A stretch of 15,484 bases of DNA from Paracoccaceae bacterium (GTDB taxonomy: Bacteria > Pseudomonadota > Alphaproteobacteria > Rhodobacterales > Rhodobacteraceae), in contig SKUV01000365.1 of assembly GCA_007129775.1 (NCBI GenBank), positions 1-15,484 of the forward strand. Direction: 5' to 3'. Numbering within the stretch: the first letter of the stretch is position 1; every line of letters begins with the position of its first letter. This document shows positions 1 to 7,974 of the stretch, piece by piece. A program made the translations under genes and the position numbers. The notes below the pieces were generated by a model. It was not told the DNA's origin. It saw only the letters and a list, made by a program, of their open reading frames with translations, and searched no databases.

Positions 1-2
1 CC

Positions 3-662
3 GGGCCACGCGATGTCCGCTTCGATCTGACCGAGGTCAGCGTGAACGGTATCGCGATGGAAGATCAGGCCGGCGACGACGGCTTCGATTTCGCCCTCGA
101 TCCGGCCTTCTTCAGCCTTGGCGGCACGGTGGCGATCCGCGACGCGCGGGCCGAGCCCGGCGGGCCGGAGGGCACGCGGGTCACCTTCACCGAGGCCGAA
201 AGCGGCATCGTCCACGAGGCGATCACCGATGCCGCGGGCGCCTTCGCCTTCGATCTTCTGGCCGCCGGCACCGCCGGCAATCTGGAGATCGCGCGCGACC
301 ACCTGCCCGTCCCGGGCGGGCCGGACAAGGCCCTGGGCATTCAGGACGTGCTGGGACTTTTCCGCATGGTCGTGGGCGTGCCGGGGCTCGAGGTGGACGA
401 CAGCGACATCATCGCGGGCGATGTCAACGGCAATGGGGTGGTCAATATCCAGGATGTGCTGGGGCTTTTCCGCCATGTGGTGGAGGTCCAGGGCGCGCCG
501 GTGCCGGAATTCCTGTTCGTCGATGCCGATGCGATCCCGGCGGCGAGCCTCGGGGCGGTGCCGGACCTGCCGGGCAGCTTCGACATCGGGCCGATCACGG
601 GGGATGTCGCCGATCTTTCGTTCCTCGGCATCCTGACGGGCGATCTGCAGGGCCACCTCTGA
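3..662 (+). CDS. C-terminal part of a large exported protein with a dockerin-like module (5' end outside window)
   Basis: The reading frame is open through the left edge, so only the last 219 residues are seen and the start is missing. The visible part begins with a beta-rich stretch. A carboxypeptidase-regulatory-like segment follows at nt 165-285 (VTFTEAESG, then TDAAGAFAFD). A pair of helix motifs (IQDVLGLFR) sits at nt 339-374 and 447-482. The second copy is preceded by a calcium loop of dockerin type I pattern, DVNGNGVVNIQD, with ligands at the usual 1, 3, 5 and 12 positions. The protein ends in a short beta module closing with ILTGDLQGHL. Dockerins are calcium-dependent protein-docking modules; in proteobacteria similar pairs occur at the ends of large secreted adhesin-like proteins. 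The partner and the function of the missing N-terminus are unknown. It ends before two hairpins, so it is probably a separate transcription unit from the genes after 1113. Confidence 0.8.
   Translation, partial: GPRDVRFDLTEVSVNGIAMEDQAGDDGFDFALDPAFFSLGGTVAIRDARAEPGGPEGTRVTFTEAESGIVHEAITDAAGAFAFDLLAAGTAGNLEIARDHLPVPGGPDKALGIQDVLGLFRMVVGVPGLEVDDSDIIAGDVNGNGVVNIQDVLGLFRHVVEVQGAPVPEFLFVDADAIPAASLGAVPDLPGSFDIGPITGDVADLSFLGILTGDLQGHL
339..482 (+). repeat. Duplicated dockerin helix (two 36-nt units, 108-nt period)
   Basis: Units 339-374 and 447-482 encode IQDVLGLFRMVV and IQDVLGLFRHVV and are close to identical at DNA level; most differences are silent third positions. The spacing is exactly 36 codons. 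Only the second unit has an intact calcium loop in front of it. The first is preceded by GGPDKALG, which lacks most of the Asp/Asn ligands. This is an internal duplication of a dockerin half-site. Confidence 0.85.
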
Positions 663-672
663 GCGGCCGAAG

Positions 673-702
673 GGCGATGGCCCCGGGGCAGGGGCCATCG
701 CC
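673..702 (+). terminator. Terminator-like hairpin after the dockerin gene
   Basis: A perfect 12-bp inverted repeat (GGCGATGGCCCC, 6-base loop, GGGGCCATCGCC) begins 10 bases after the stop codon. The stem is strong but is followed by AAATGAG rather than a T-run, so it is not a textbook intrinsic terminator. It may act with Rho, or protect the 3' end of the message. Confidence 0.6.
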
Positions 703-737
703 AAATGAGAAATCGGGCCGGTCCTGATCCGGTTCCG

Positions 738-757
738 GAGCCGCCTGCGGGCGGCTC
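738..757 (+). terminator. Second hairpin downstream of the dockerin gene
   Basis: Perfect 8-bp stem GAGCCGCC / GGCGGCTC with a 4-base loop, followed within a few bases by CCGTTT. It lies 35 bases after the first hairpin. The pair may form a tandem termination zone; the lack of a long T-run keeps this tentative. Confidence 0.4.
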
Positions 758-796
758 TGCCCGTTTCGGCAGGCCACCGGCTACGCGCAAACAAGT

Positions 797-822
797 ATCC
801 GGTGCGGATTCGCAAATTGCGA
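797..822. promoter_or_regulatory. Two abutting 13-bp palindromes, possible operator
   Basis: ATCCGGTGCGGAT (797-809; 5-bp arms, 3-bp centre) is immediately followed by TCGCAAATTGCGA (810-822; 6-bp arms, 1-bp centre). Both are perfect. They lie about 300 bases upstream of the first DUF11 gene, in AT-richer DNA. Symmetric sites of this size are typical of binding by dimeric regulators, but no known consensus is recognised. Confidence 0.35.
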
Positions 823-918
823 TAACCTTTTAATCAGCCCGGAAAAACGCTGGCGCAGCTTGCCCGCGCGTTTCAATGCGGTGCGCTTGTTTCAGCCATA
901 ATCCCAGAAAATCACGCG

Positions 919-931
919 TTGCATTCTGCAA
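919..931. promoter_or_regulatory. 13-bp palindrome TTGCATTCTGCAA
   Basis: Perfect inverted repeat with 5-bp arms (TTGCA/TGCAA) and a 3-bp centre, in the AT-richer part of the intergenic region. It has the arm and spacer geometry of the 797-809 palindrome but a different sequence. It could be an operator; chance occurrence of a 5-bp-arm repeat is quite possible. Confidence 0.2.
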
Positions 932-1034
932 TCTCCACCTGCCGTCTTGTCCCGCGCTCCTTGTTTTTCTGCCTACAACTCAGGGATGTGCGCGTCAGAA
1001 CATACCCCTGCTTTGCCCCAATCGCGTCACAGTC

Positions 1035-1089
1035 TTTCAAGTTTGAAACACTTTCCCCGAGGAAAAGACAATCGATCCGACTTGAGTCG
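1035..1089 (+). promoter_or_regulatory. Possible structured leader: three small inverted repeats ahead of the first DUF11 gene
   Basis: Three perfect inverted repeats follow one another: TTTCAA-GT-TTGAAA (1035-1048), TTTCC-CCGA-GGAAA (1052-1065) and CGACT-TG-AGTCG (1078-1089). The last ends 11 bases before the AGGGA ribosome-binding site. The two with 2-base centres would fold only weakly as RNA and may instead be DNA binding sites. A leader controlling translation is possible but unproven. Confidence 0.3.
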
Positions 1090-1113
1090 AATGTTTCCGA
1101 AGGGACAAGACCA

Positions 1114-1665
1114 ATGCGCCACGAATCGAACATGACCCTGCCGTTCGCCCGGGCCTGCGCTCCTGCCGGGAAGCGCGCGCGGCTGGGGCTCGCCTCGGCG
1201 GCCCTTGCGCTGTGCCTGTCGGGCCCCGCTCTGGCGGAGGGCGATGACGAGATCGCCGTCACGCTGGAAACCTTCAAGCTGGTCGAGACCGTCGACGACG
1301 ACGGCCAGACCCGGACCGAGCGCGTGGCCCCCGACACCGTGCTGCCGGGCGACCGCATCCTTTACAGCATCGCGCTGGACAACCCCGGCGAGGAGCCGGC
1401 GAGCGACCTGTCGCTCGATCTGCCGATTCACGAGGCGCTGGTCGTCGCGCCCGACAGCTTTACTGGCAGCGTCGCCTTCGAGGTGACCTTTGCCGTCCGA
1501 ATGGCCCCGGAAGACTACCTGACATTTCCGGAGCTTGTCGTGCCGCTTGACGATGGCAGCACGCGCCCCGCCACGCCCGAAGATCTGGGCGCAGTGCGGG
1601 TTTCCATCGCCGAGCTTTCGGCACTCGAAACCGCCTTCGTCGAATACGAGGCAAACGTCCGCTGA
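1114..1665 (+). CDS. Exported DUF11-like single-domain protein, 183 aa
   Basis: The product has a Sec signal peptide: basic stretch KRAR at residues 20-23, hydrophobic core LGLASAALALCL, and likely cleavage after ALA-41. One beta-rich domain follows. Its TVLPGDRILYSIALDNPG segment (about residues 79-96) matches the opening of DUF11 modules, where a 'G-D-x-x-x-Y-x-I-x-x-x-N' pattern is usual. The rest of the domain is a shortened version ending in FVEYEANVR. DUF11 domains are Ig-like building blocks of bacterial surface proteins and have no known enzymatic role. The start at 1114 was chosen because AGGGA lies 8 bases upstream and the signal peptide then begins near the N-terminus; the frame stays open further 5' but without support. 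The next gene starts 44 bases later, so co-transcription is likely. Confidence 0.8.
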   Translation: MRHESNMTLPFARACAPAGKRARLGLASAALALCLSGPALAEGDDEIAVTLETFKLVETVDDDGQTRTERVAPDTVLPGDRILYSIALDNPGEEPASDLSLDLPIHEALVVAPDSFTGSVAFEVTFAVRMAPEDYLTFPELVVPLDDGSTRPATPEDLGAVRVSIAELSALETAFVEYEANVR

Positions 1666-1709
1666 CCCCGGACATCCCCAACCTTCAACGCAGAAACGGA
1701 GCAGTGAAA

Positions 1710-2687
1710 ATGCGTTATTCCAACCTGAAACTCACCGGTGCCGCCATGGCACTGCTTATGACAACTGCCACCGGTGCCCTCGCCGACGGCAGCAAGAGCG
1801 TCGGCACCATGGCGGGCACGACGATCGAGAACACGGTCAGCGTGACCTTCTCGCGCGGCAGCGCAGAGGTGTCGACCACGGCCTCGGCGACCTTTCATGT
1901 GGATCGCAAGATCGACATGATCATGGACACGCCGCACGAGACCGCGGTCGCGCTCGATCTGGGCGAAGGCACCTTCACGCAGACGCTGGATTTCAACTTC
2001 ACGAACTACAGCAACGCCGAAGTCGATTTCACAATCAGCGTCGATGCCCCGGCGGGCTTCAGCGAAGCGGCCGAGGGTGACGACACCTATCAGGTGTTCG
2101 TCGACGGCGCCCTGATCTCGAACGACGGCACGATCACCGTCGCCGCCAACGCCGCGCCGGAGATCGAGGTCCGGGCCCGCTTTGCCCCCGACAGCGACGA
2201 CGTGACCCGCACCTTCACCGTCACGGCGGCGCCGACCGGTGCCTTTGACGAGGCCACGGGGCGCGACATCACGTTGGCGGGCGCCGACAACATGAACACG
2301 CTGCATCTGTTCGTGGCGGCCGACCAGACCGCCAGCGCCAGCGTCGATCTGACCTCGCCGCTGCTGACGGCGTCGAAAAGCGTGGCGGTGATCAGCGATG
2401 ATGCCGATTTCAATTGTGCCTCGGGCGAGGCCGCGGGCGGTTCGCAAGCGGCCATTCCCGGCGCCTGCATCGAATACACGATCACCGTCAACAACACCGG
2501 CGGCGCGGCGATGCGCAACCTTTCGGTGAGCGACACGATGCCGGCGAATGTCACGCTGGTCGGCGCCTATTCGGATGACGAATTCTTCAATGTCAGCACG
2601 AACGGCGCCGAAGTGACCGCCGAGGCGACCGGGAGCCTGACCAGCAACACCAGCCGGGTCCTGCGCATCCGCGCGACGATCGACTGA
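1710..2687 (+). CDS. Exported DUF11 domain protein, 325 aa
   Basis: The signal peptide is clear (cleavage likely after GALA-25). The mature protein starts with a beta-strand block around TTIENTVSVTFSRG, a pattern shared with the N-terminus of the giant barrel protein encoded next. A central beta-sandwich-like region follows (about residues 60-215). A DUF11 module runs from about residue 219 to the end, containing ACIEYTITVNNTGG and LSVSDTMPANVTLVG. Two cysteines bracket the start of this module with 16 residues between them and may form a disulfide. ATG 1710 is preferred because GGAG (1698-1701) lies 8 bases upstream; a GTG at 1704 in the same frame is too close to it. A strong hairpin follows the gene, which could leave this product more abundant than the giant one. 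A structural surface protein or a substrate of the barrel is likely. Confidence 0.8.
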   Translation: MRYSNLKLTGAAMALLMTTATGALADGSKSVGTMAGTTIENTVSVTFSRGSAEVSTTASATFHVDRKIDMIMDTPHETAVALDLGEGTFTQTLDFNFTNYSNAEVDFTISVDAPAGFSEAAEGDDTYQVFVDGALISNDGTITVAANAAPEIEVRARFAPDSDDVTRTFTVTAAPTGAFDEATGRDITLAGADNMNTLHLFVAADQTASASVDLTSPLLTASKSVAVISDDADFNCASGEAAGGSQAAIPGACIEYTITVNNTGGAAMRNLSVSDTMPANVTLVGAYSDDEFFNVSTNGAEVTAEATGSLTSNTSRVLRIRATID

Positions 2688-2706
2688 TCCCCGGTCATGC
2701 GACCGT

Positions 2707-2731
2707 CCCCGGCGCGCAACCCGCGCCGGGG
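2707..2731 (+). terminator. Strong intercistronic hairpin without T-run
   Basis: Perfect 10-bp GC-only stem (CCCCGGCGCG / CGCGCCGGGG) with a 5-base loop, 19 bases after the stop of the 325-aa protein gene and 51 bases before the next start. It is followed by CCACCCCAAAAC, so there is no U-tract. It could attenuate transcription into the 5-kb barrel gene or stabilise the upstream message. Confidence 0.5.
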
Positions 2732-2782
2732 CCACCCCAAAACAAAAGCCCCTGCAGAAAAGCACCGGGCACGAGGCAAGAA

Positions 2783-5700
2783 ATGCGGTTTTCGATTCCC
2801 CAGAGCATGCGTGCCATCGCGGACCGGGCCAAGGCCCGGAGCGCCGCGACGCTGGCCGTTCTGGGGGTGATCGCCGCCACCGGCCTGCCCGCGCTGGCCG
2901 AGGTGCCGGTCACGCGCCTCATCACCAATATCGCCACCGTCGAATTCCTCCCCGAAGGCGCCGAAAGCCCCCGGCGGGTGCAGGCAAGGGCCGATCTGAC
3001 CGTCAGCCTGCGCCCGGTCGATGCCCGGCTGCGGCTGATGCAGCTTTCCTGCGGCAGCTTTTGCGGTGCCGATCTGACGCTTGCGGTGCCCCGGGGCGCC
3101 CATGCCCTGCCCGGCACCGCGCCGCAGGATTTCGCGCCGCTGCCCGCCCCGGTGAACCATTCCGACATTCACGGCGCCCTCGGCCCTGTCGATCTGTCGG
3201 CGCCCGTCGATCTGGTCGATATCGATCATCTGCCGCTGGGTGTGCCGCTGTTCGTGGTGCTGGAAAGCCGCGACATGAGCCGCGACCGCACCCGCCCAGA
3301 CACCGCGCTGGTGCACCTGCGCGACGAGGCGACGGGGGATAGCGAAACCCTGCGTCTGGTCGAGACCGGCCCCGACTCCGGCATCTTCGCCGCCGCCATC
3401 GAGACCCGGAGCGCGCCCATGCTGCCGGGCGACGGCAAGCTCACGACCCGGCAATATTCGCGGCTGAACGCGACCTTCACCGATCCGAATTATCCCGCCC
3501 GGACCCATGGTGCCGAAGCCATCGTCGGCCCGCTGGATCCCGGCGGCGTGACTTATGATGCCACGACCGGCCTGCCGGTGAGCGGCGTCGAACTGACGCT
3601 GATCGACGCCACCACGAACCGGCCCGCGAATGTGCTGGGATCGTGCATGAAGGCCGGCTTTCCCTCGCGGGTAGTCTCCGGCGGCAATGTGACCGACGCG
3701 GCGGGCCGCGAATACCGTTTCAGACCGGGGGAGTTCCGCTTTCCCATGGTCAAGCCGGGCCGCTACCGGTTCGAGATCGCACCGCCCCCCGGCTATGTGC
3801 TCGCCGCGCCGCCGAAGCATATCCGCAGCGAGCTGGCCTTTTCGGCCCATGGCAACAGCGCGTCGATGCTGCTGGCGGAACAGACGTTTCTGGCCGGCAC
3901 GTTGCAGGCCGGCGTCGGGTCGTTTTCCGACGAATTCATGGTCGCGCCGGGCCAGCCCGTTCAGATCAACGTGCCGCTGCTGGCGGCCTCGGTGACGACC
4001 GTCACGCGCGAGGCCAGCCGCGACAGCGCCGAGGCGGGCGATTTCATCGGCTACACCGTCACGCTTGCCTCGACCGCGGCGGGCCTGTTCACCCTGACCG
4101 ACACGCTGCCCGGGCCGATCCGCCTGGTGCCCGGCTCGCTGACCGTCAACGGGGCGGCGGTGGATCCGGTCATGGCCGCCGATGGGCGCAGCTTCAGCCT
4201 GCCGGGGCTGACGGCAGGGCCGGGCAGCAGCGTTACGGTGCGCTATACCGCGCAGGTCACGGCGGCGGCGCCGACCTCGGGCGCGCTGGTGTCGCAAAGC
4301 GCGGCCTTCAGCGGCGCGGCGCAGGTGGCCTCGGCCAGCCACAGCCTGCAGTTGGCCGATGCCTTCGATCTGGACCGCGTGGCGATCCTCGGTCAGGTGG
4401 TGGCGGGGCCCTGCGGCGCGCCCGAAACCGGGCATGACCTGTCGGGCATCCGCATCCTGATGGAAGACGGGCAATATGCCGTCACCGACGCGCAAGGCCG
4501 TTTCACCTTTCGCGACATCGCGCGCAAGACCCGCGTGCTGCAACTGGACGAACTGACCCTGCCGCGCAATGCCCGCCCGGTTCTGTGCAACAACAACACC
4601 CGGCGCGCCGGCAGCGCGGTCTCGCAATTCGTGGAGCTGCGCCCCGGGCTGATGGGCCGGGCGGAGTTTCATATCGTCTTCGACGGGGCCGAGGATGCCG
4701 CCGAGGCCGCGGCCGAACGGCCCAGCGCATGGCGCGCGGCGCACAGCCACAGCCCCGAGGCGATCTACACCGCCGAATGGCTGAACCGCCAGCCGATCGA
4801 CGCGGCACCGCGCATCCTCTTTCCCGGCACCGATCTGGCGCCGACCTCGGGCGCGATCGATGTCTTCTATCTGCGCGCGCAGGGCCAGACCGGCGAGGTG
4901 ATGGTCAATGGCCGCAGCGTGGATGCCGTGCGTCGCGAGCCCGCCATCGGCAACCTGCTGGGCACCCGCTACATCGACCGCTGGCGTGCGGTGCGGCTGG
5001 AAGAGGGGCGCAACAACATCACCGTGATCCTGCGTGACGCCGGGGGCGACGAGGTCTTTCGCCAGACCCGCACCCTGCATCTGGCCTCCAGCCCCGCCTT
5101 CATGGAGGTGCTGGAAGAAACCTCGGTTCTGGAAAGCGACGGCCGCACAAACCCGGTGGTGGAGATGCGCGTGACCGACCGCAACGGCATCCCGCTGCGC
5201 GCCGGTGCCAAAGTGTCGGTGCGTGTGAACGAGCCTTTCGGCTTTCTGCCCCGAGACATCCGCCCGGGCGCGCCGGCCCATGAACGCCAGCCCGGTGCCG
5301 TGACCCAGGCCGAGGTGGGCGAGGGCGGCGTGATCCGGCTGGAACTGGCGCCGGTGATGGAAACCGCCACGGCGCGGTTCGAGATTTCGGTCGGCCGCCG
5401 GGTGATCACCCAGCGCGTGCGCATCTCGGCGGCAGAGCGCCCGTGGGTGCTGGTAGGGCTGGCCGAGGGCACGCTCGATGCCAGCCGCGTGCGCCGCTCC
5501 GGCCTGCCCGGCGGCGATATCCGCGACCCGGCCACGGGGCGCGTGGCCTTCTTCGCCGAAGGCGTGATCCGCGGCGAATGGCTGCTGACGCTACGTTATG
5601 ACAGCGACGCGCGGCTGGGCGACGGCTTTCACGGGATCGACCCCGACAAGGATTACCTCGTCTATGGCGATGCCAGCCGGCAGGGCAACGCCGCGCAAAG

Positions 5701-7870
5701 CCGCTATCCGCTCTATGTCCGGCTGCGCAAGGAAGGCGCGGAATACCTGTTCGGGGACTTCCGCACCGACATCAACACGGGCCTCGTGAACGTCAACCGC
5801 CGCATGTCGGGCGGCCGCGCCCTGCTGGAGGGCGAGGATTACCGCGTCATGGCCTTCGCCGCGCGCAGCGATGCCAGCAGTCTGGAAGACCGCATCGCGC
5901 TGGACGGCACGACCGGCCCCTTCCCGCTGGCGATGGGCAACCTCGTGCAGCATTCCGAGGTGGTGCGGCTGGTGACGACATCGCGGCTCGATGCTTCCGA
6001 GATCGTGGAGAGCCGCATCCTCGTTCCGGGGATGGATTACACGATCGACCGCGCGCGTGGCGAACTTGTGCTGCGCAGCCCGATCCCGGCCTTCACGCCG
6101 GCTTTCGACCGCAACAGCATCGTGGTCACCTATCAGGTGGCCGGGGCGGCGCAATCGGGCCGGGTTCTGGGCCTGCGGGCCGAACGCGACCTCGACGACA
6201 GGCTGAGCGTCGGCGCCACGCTGCTGGACGGCACGCGGCTCGAAGGCACCGGGACCGGCGCGCGGCTGATGGGCGCCGATGTGACATGGCGGCCAATGGA
6301 AGATCTGGTCCTGTCGGCCGAGGTGGTGCAGATGGACAAGTCCACCGCCACGGGCGATCACCGCGGCCGCGCGGCGGAAATTCGGGCCGAATACGAAGAC
6401 GGGCTGAACCATGTCTCGGCCTATGCCCGGCGCCAGCGCGGCAACATCGGCTTCACCGCCGCTACCGACGATGTGGACAGCGATATCATCGGCCTCGATT
6501 TCAGCGTCGGGCTGTTCGATAGCGCGGCGGTGGACGAGGACGGCGTGCTGACGGGCCTCTTCCTCGAAGGACGCGCCGTGCGCGAACGCGATCGCATCGC
6601 CGACACCCTGCGCCACGACGCCAGCGCCATGGTCGTGAACCGGCGCGAGGACGGGGTGGAGCACGGGTTGGGGCTGCGCCATGTGAAACGCGATGCGCCG
6701 GCCGGCCGGTCGGAGGCATGGAAACTCCTGTCACGCGCAGCATGGGTTTCCGAAGACCGCCGGCTGAGCCTGTCGCTGGGCACGGAATACACAATCGCCG
6801 AAACCGGCGCCCCCCTTGGCGGCGACGAGATCGTGCTGGCAGCTGGCTATGAATTCTCAGACACGTTCCGCATGTTCGGCAGCATCGCCGCGCATCCGGC
6901 GCGCAAATCGGGCAGCGTGGCCACCTTCGGCATCACCGCGCAGCCCTTCGAGAACGGCTCGATCACCGCCGGGCTGACCCGCGCTGCGCGGGGCGCTGAC
7001 GCCGGCTTCGTGTTGTTTCTGGGCATGGATCAGGATTTCGCCATCACCGAAAACACGCGCTTCAGCCTCGGAATGGACGCGCAGCGCAACCTCGGGGCGG
7101 GTAACCTGCCGCTCGGCATGGGTTTCGGAACCCCGGTGCGGGCGGAGACCTTCGTCACCCTGCGCGCGGGGCTGGAACGTCAGACCGACACATGGGGCGC
7201 GGGCATCCAGACCGAGGCGCGATTTGGCGAGGGCGACCGGCGCGCCAACCTGCGCCTGAGCGCAGACACGACGCTGGGGCAGGACTGGACGCTGTCGGCG
7301 GCAGCCTTCGTGGGCGAGACCCGGCCGGCGGCGGGCGCGCGCCGGCGCGAGGCCGACCTGCGCCTGAGCGCGGCCCATCGCACCGGCGCCGAGGATCCGA
7401 TCATCCTGCTGCAGGCAGAGCTTTCCGCCCGCGAGGATGGCGCCGACCGGCAGATGAAGGCCTATGGCGCGGTCTACCATTCGCGGTATCTGTCGGCGCA
7501 GCAGACGCTCAACACCCGCTATGGCGTGAAATACACCCAGAGCCGCGATGCCGCCGGCCGCCACACCGATCTGATGCATTTCGTCGGCGCCGAATACCGC
7601 CATGACGTGACCGAAAAGCTTGATCTGGGCGTGCATGGCGCGCTGATGCATTCGGCCCGGGCGGGCACTGCGCATTCCTTCGGCCTGTCGGTCGGGATGA
7701 CGCCTTTCGAGAACGGCTGGGTCAGCGTCGGCTACAACCTGTCCGGTTTCCGCGATGCCGATTTCTCGGCCCAGGGCCATACCGACCGCGGCGCCTTCCT
7801 GCAGTTCCGGCTGAAGTTCGACCAGCATTCGATGCGCGATCTTCTGGCCCGCCAGAACGGGGTGCGCTGA
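2783..7870 (+). CDS. Giant outer-membrane protein: DUF11 and Ig-like modules plus C-terminal beta-barrel, 1695 aa
   Basis: Signal peptide with cleavage after ALA-39. Modules in order: a strand block TNIATVEF near residue 48; a conserved segment with RLVETGPDSGIF near 190-203; an SdrD/CNA-B-like Ig fold at about 254-340 (YDATTGLPVSG to APPPGYVL); a DUF11 module at about 404-499; a second carboxypeptidase-regulatory-like fold at about 533-632 (VTDAQGRFTF); an Ig-like region around 690-765; then a conserved domain at about 889-1035 with FFAEGVIRGEWLLTLRYDSD and YGDASRQGNAAQSRYPLYVRL. From about 1120 to the end, alternating strands suggest a large beta-barrel, closing with VGYNLSGFRD and FLQFRLKFDQ. 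Similar long proteins occur in proteobacteria and Deinococcus, sometimes annotated as TonB-receptor-like or OmpA-like; none has a clear function to my knowledge. GAGG (2773-2776) lies 6 bases before the ATG. It may anchor or translocate the neighbouring DUF11 proteins (inference). Confidence 0.85.
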   Translation: MRFSIPQSMRAIADRAKARSAATLAVLGVIAATGLPALAEVPVTRLITNIATVEFLPEGAESPRRVQARADLTVSLRPVDARLRLMQLSCGSFCGADLTLAVPRGAHALPGTAPQDFAPLPAPVNHSDIHGALGPVDLSAPVDLVDIDHLPLGVPLFVVLESRDMSRDRTRPDTALVHLRDEATGDSETLRLVETGPDSGIFAAAIETRSAPMLPGDGKLTTRQYSRLNATFTDPNYPARTHGAEAIVGPLDPGGVTYDATTGLPVSGVELTLIDATTNRPANVLGSCMKAGFPSRVVSGGNVTDAAGREYRFRPGEFRFPMVKPGRYRFEIAPPPGYVLAAPPKHIRSELAFSAHGNSASMLLAEQTFLAGTLQAGVGSFSDEFMVAPGQPVQINVPLLAASVTTVTREASRDSAEAGDFIGYTVTLASTAAGLFTLTDTLPGPIRLVPGSLTVNGAAVDPVMAADGRSFSLPGLTAGPGSSVTVRYTAQVTAAAPTSGALVSQSAAFSGAAQVASASHSLQLADAFDLDRVAILGQVVAGPCGAPETGHDLSGIRILMEDGQYAVTDAQGRFTFRDIARKTRVLQLDELTLPRNARPVLCNNNTRRAGSAVSQFVELRPGLMGRAEFHIVFDGAEDAAEAAAERPSAWRAAHSHSPEAIYTAEWLNRQPIDAAPRILFPGTDLAPTSGAIDVFYLRAQGQTGEVMVNGRSVDAVRREPAIGNLLGTRYIDRWRAVRLEEGRNNITVILRDAGGDEVFRQTRTLHLASSPAFMEVLEETSVLESDGRTNPVVEMRVTDRNGIPLRAGAKVSVRVNEPFGFLPRDIRPGAPAHERQPGAVTQAEVGEGGVIRLELAPVMETATARFEISVGRRVITQRVRISAAERPWVLVGLAEGTLDASRVRRSGLPGGDIRDPATGRVAFFAEGVIRGEWLLTLRYDSDARLGDGFHGIDPDKDYLVYGDASRQGNAAQSRYPLYVRLRKEGAEYLFGDFRTDINTGLVNVNRRMSGGRALLEGEDYRVMAFAARSDASSLEDRIALDGTTGPFPLAMGNLVQHSEVVRLVTTSRLDASEIVESRILVPGMDYTIDRARGELVLRSPIPAFTPAFDRNSIVVTYQVAGAAQSGRVLGLRAERDLDDRLSVGATLLDGTRLEGTGTGARLMGADVTWRPMEDLVLSAEVVQMDKSTATGDHRGRAAEIRAEYEDGLNHVSAYARRQRGNIGFTAATDDVDSDIIGLDFSVGLFDSAAVDEDGVLTGLFLEGRAVRERDRIADTLRHDASAMVVNRREDGVEHGLGLRHVKRDAPAGRSEAWKLLSRAAWVSEDRRLSLSLGTEYTIAETGAPLGGDEIVLAAGYEFSDTFRMFGSIAAHPARKSGSVATFGITAQPFENGSITAGLTRAARGADAGFVLFLGMDQDFAITENTRFSLGMDAQRNLGAGNLPLGMGFGTPVRAETFVTLRAGLERQTDTWGAGIQTEARFGEGDRRANLRLSADTTLGQDWTLSAAAFVGETRPAAGARRREADLRLSAAHRTGAEDPIILLQAELSAREDGADRQMKAYGAVYHSRYLSAQQTLNTRYGVKYTQSRDAAGRHTDLMHFVGAEYRHDVTEKLDLGVHGALMHSARAGTAHSFGLSVGMTPFENGWVSVGYNLSGFRDADFSAQGHTDRGAFLQFRLKFDQHSMRDLLARQNGVR

Positions 7871-7974
7871 TGGCCATGCCCCGCAGAAACCGCCGCCCCG
7901 CCACGATTTCGCCCGCCCGCGCCGGCATGTCTGGCCTGATGTCGCAGTCGGACAGGACAAGGAGTGCGGACCGG

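Larger units (their letters stand above)
663..1113. other. Intergenic control region, no gene seen
   Basis: These 451 bases contain no credible gene on either strand; frames that cross it lack ribosome sites and coding-like composition. It is visibly richer in A and T than its surroundings. It holds two hairpins just after the upstream gene, two adjoining palindromes at 797-822, another palindrome at 919-931, and three small inverted repeats at 1035-1089 just ahead of the next ribosome-binding site. No confident sigma-70 promoter could be picked. It is the most likely place for the promoter of the DUF11 gene group. Confidence 0.6.

Noticed and set aside
897..902. CATAAT as a sigma-70 -10 element
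   Set aside because: No acceptable -35 box lies 16-18 bases upstream, so it was not called as a promoter.
919..1113. Upstream extension of the first DUF11 gene from a start at 919
   Set aside because: The added 65 residues have no signal-peptide character, the stretch holds palindromes, and the AGGGA site points to 1114.
2567..5281. A 904-residue open frame on the minus strand opposite the barrel gene
   Set aside because: It has no plausible ribosome site, its translation is rich in Arg, Gly, His and Gln as expected of a GC-rich shadow frame, and the plus-strand protein shows clear domains.
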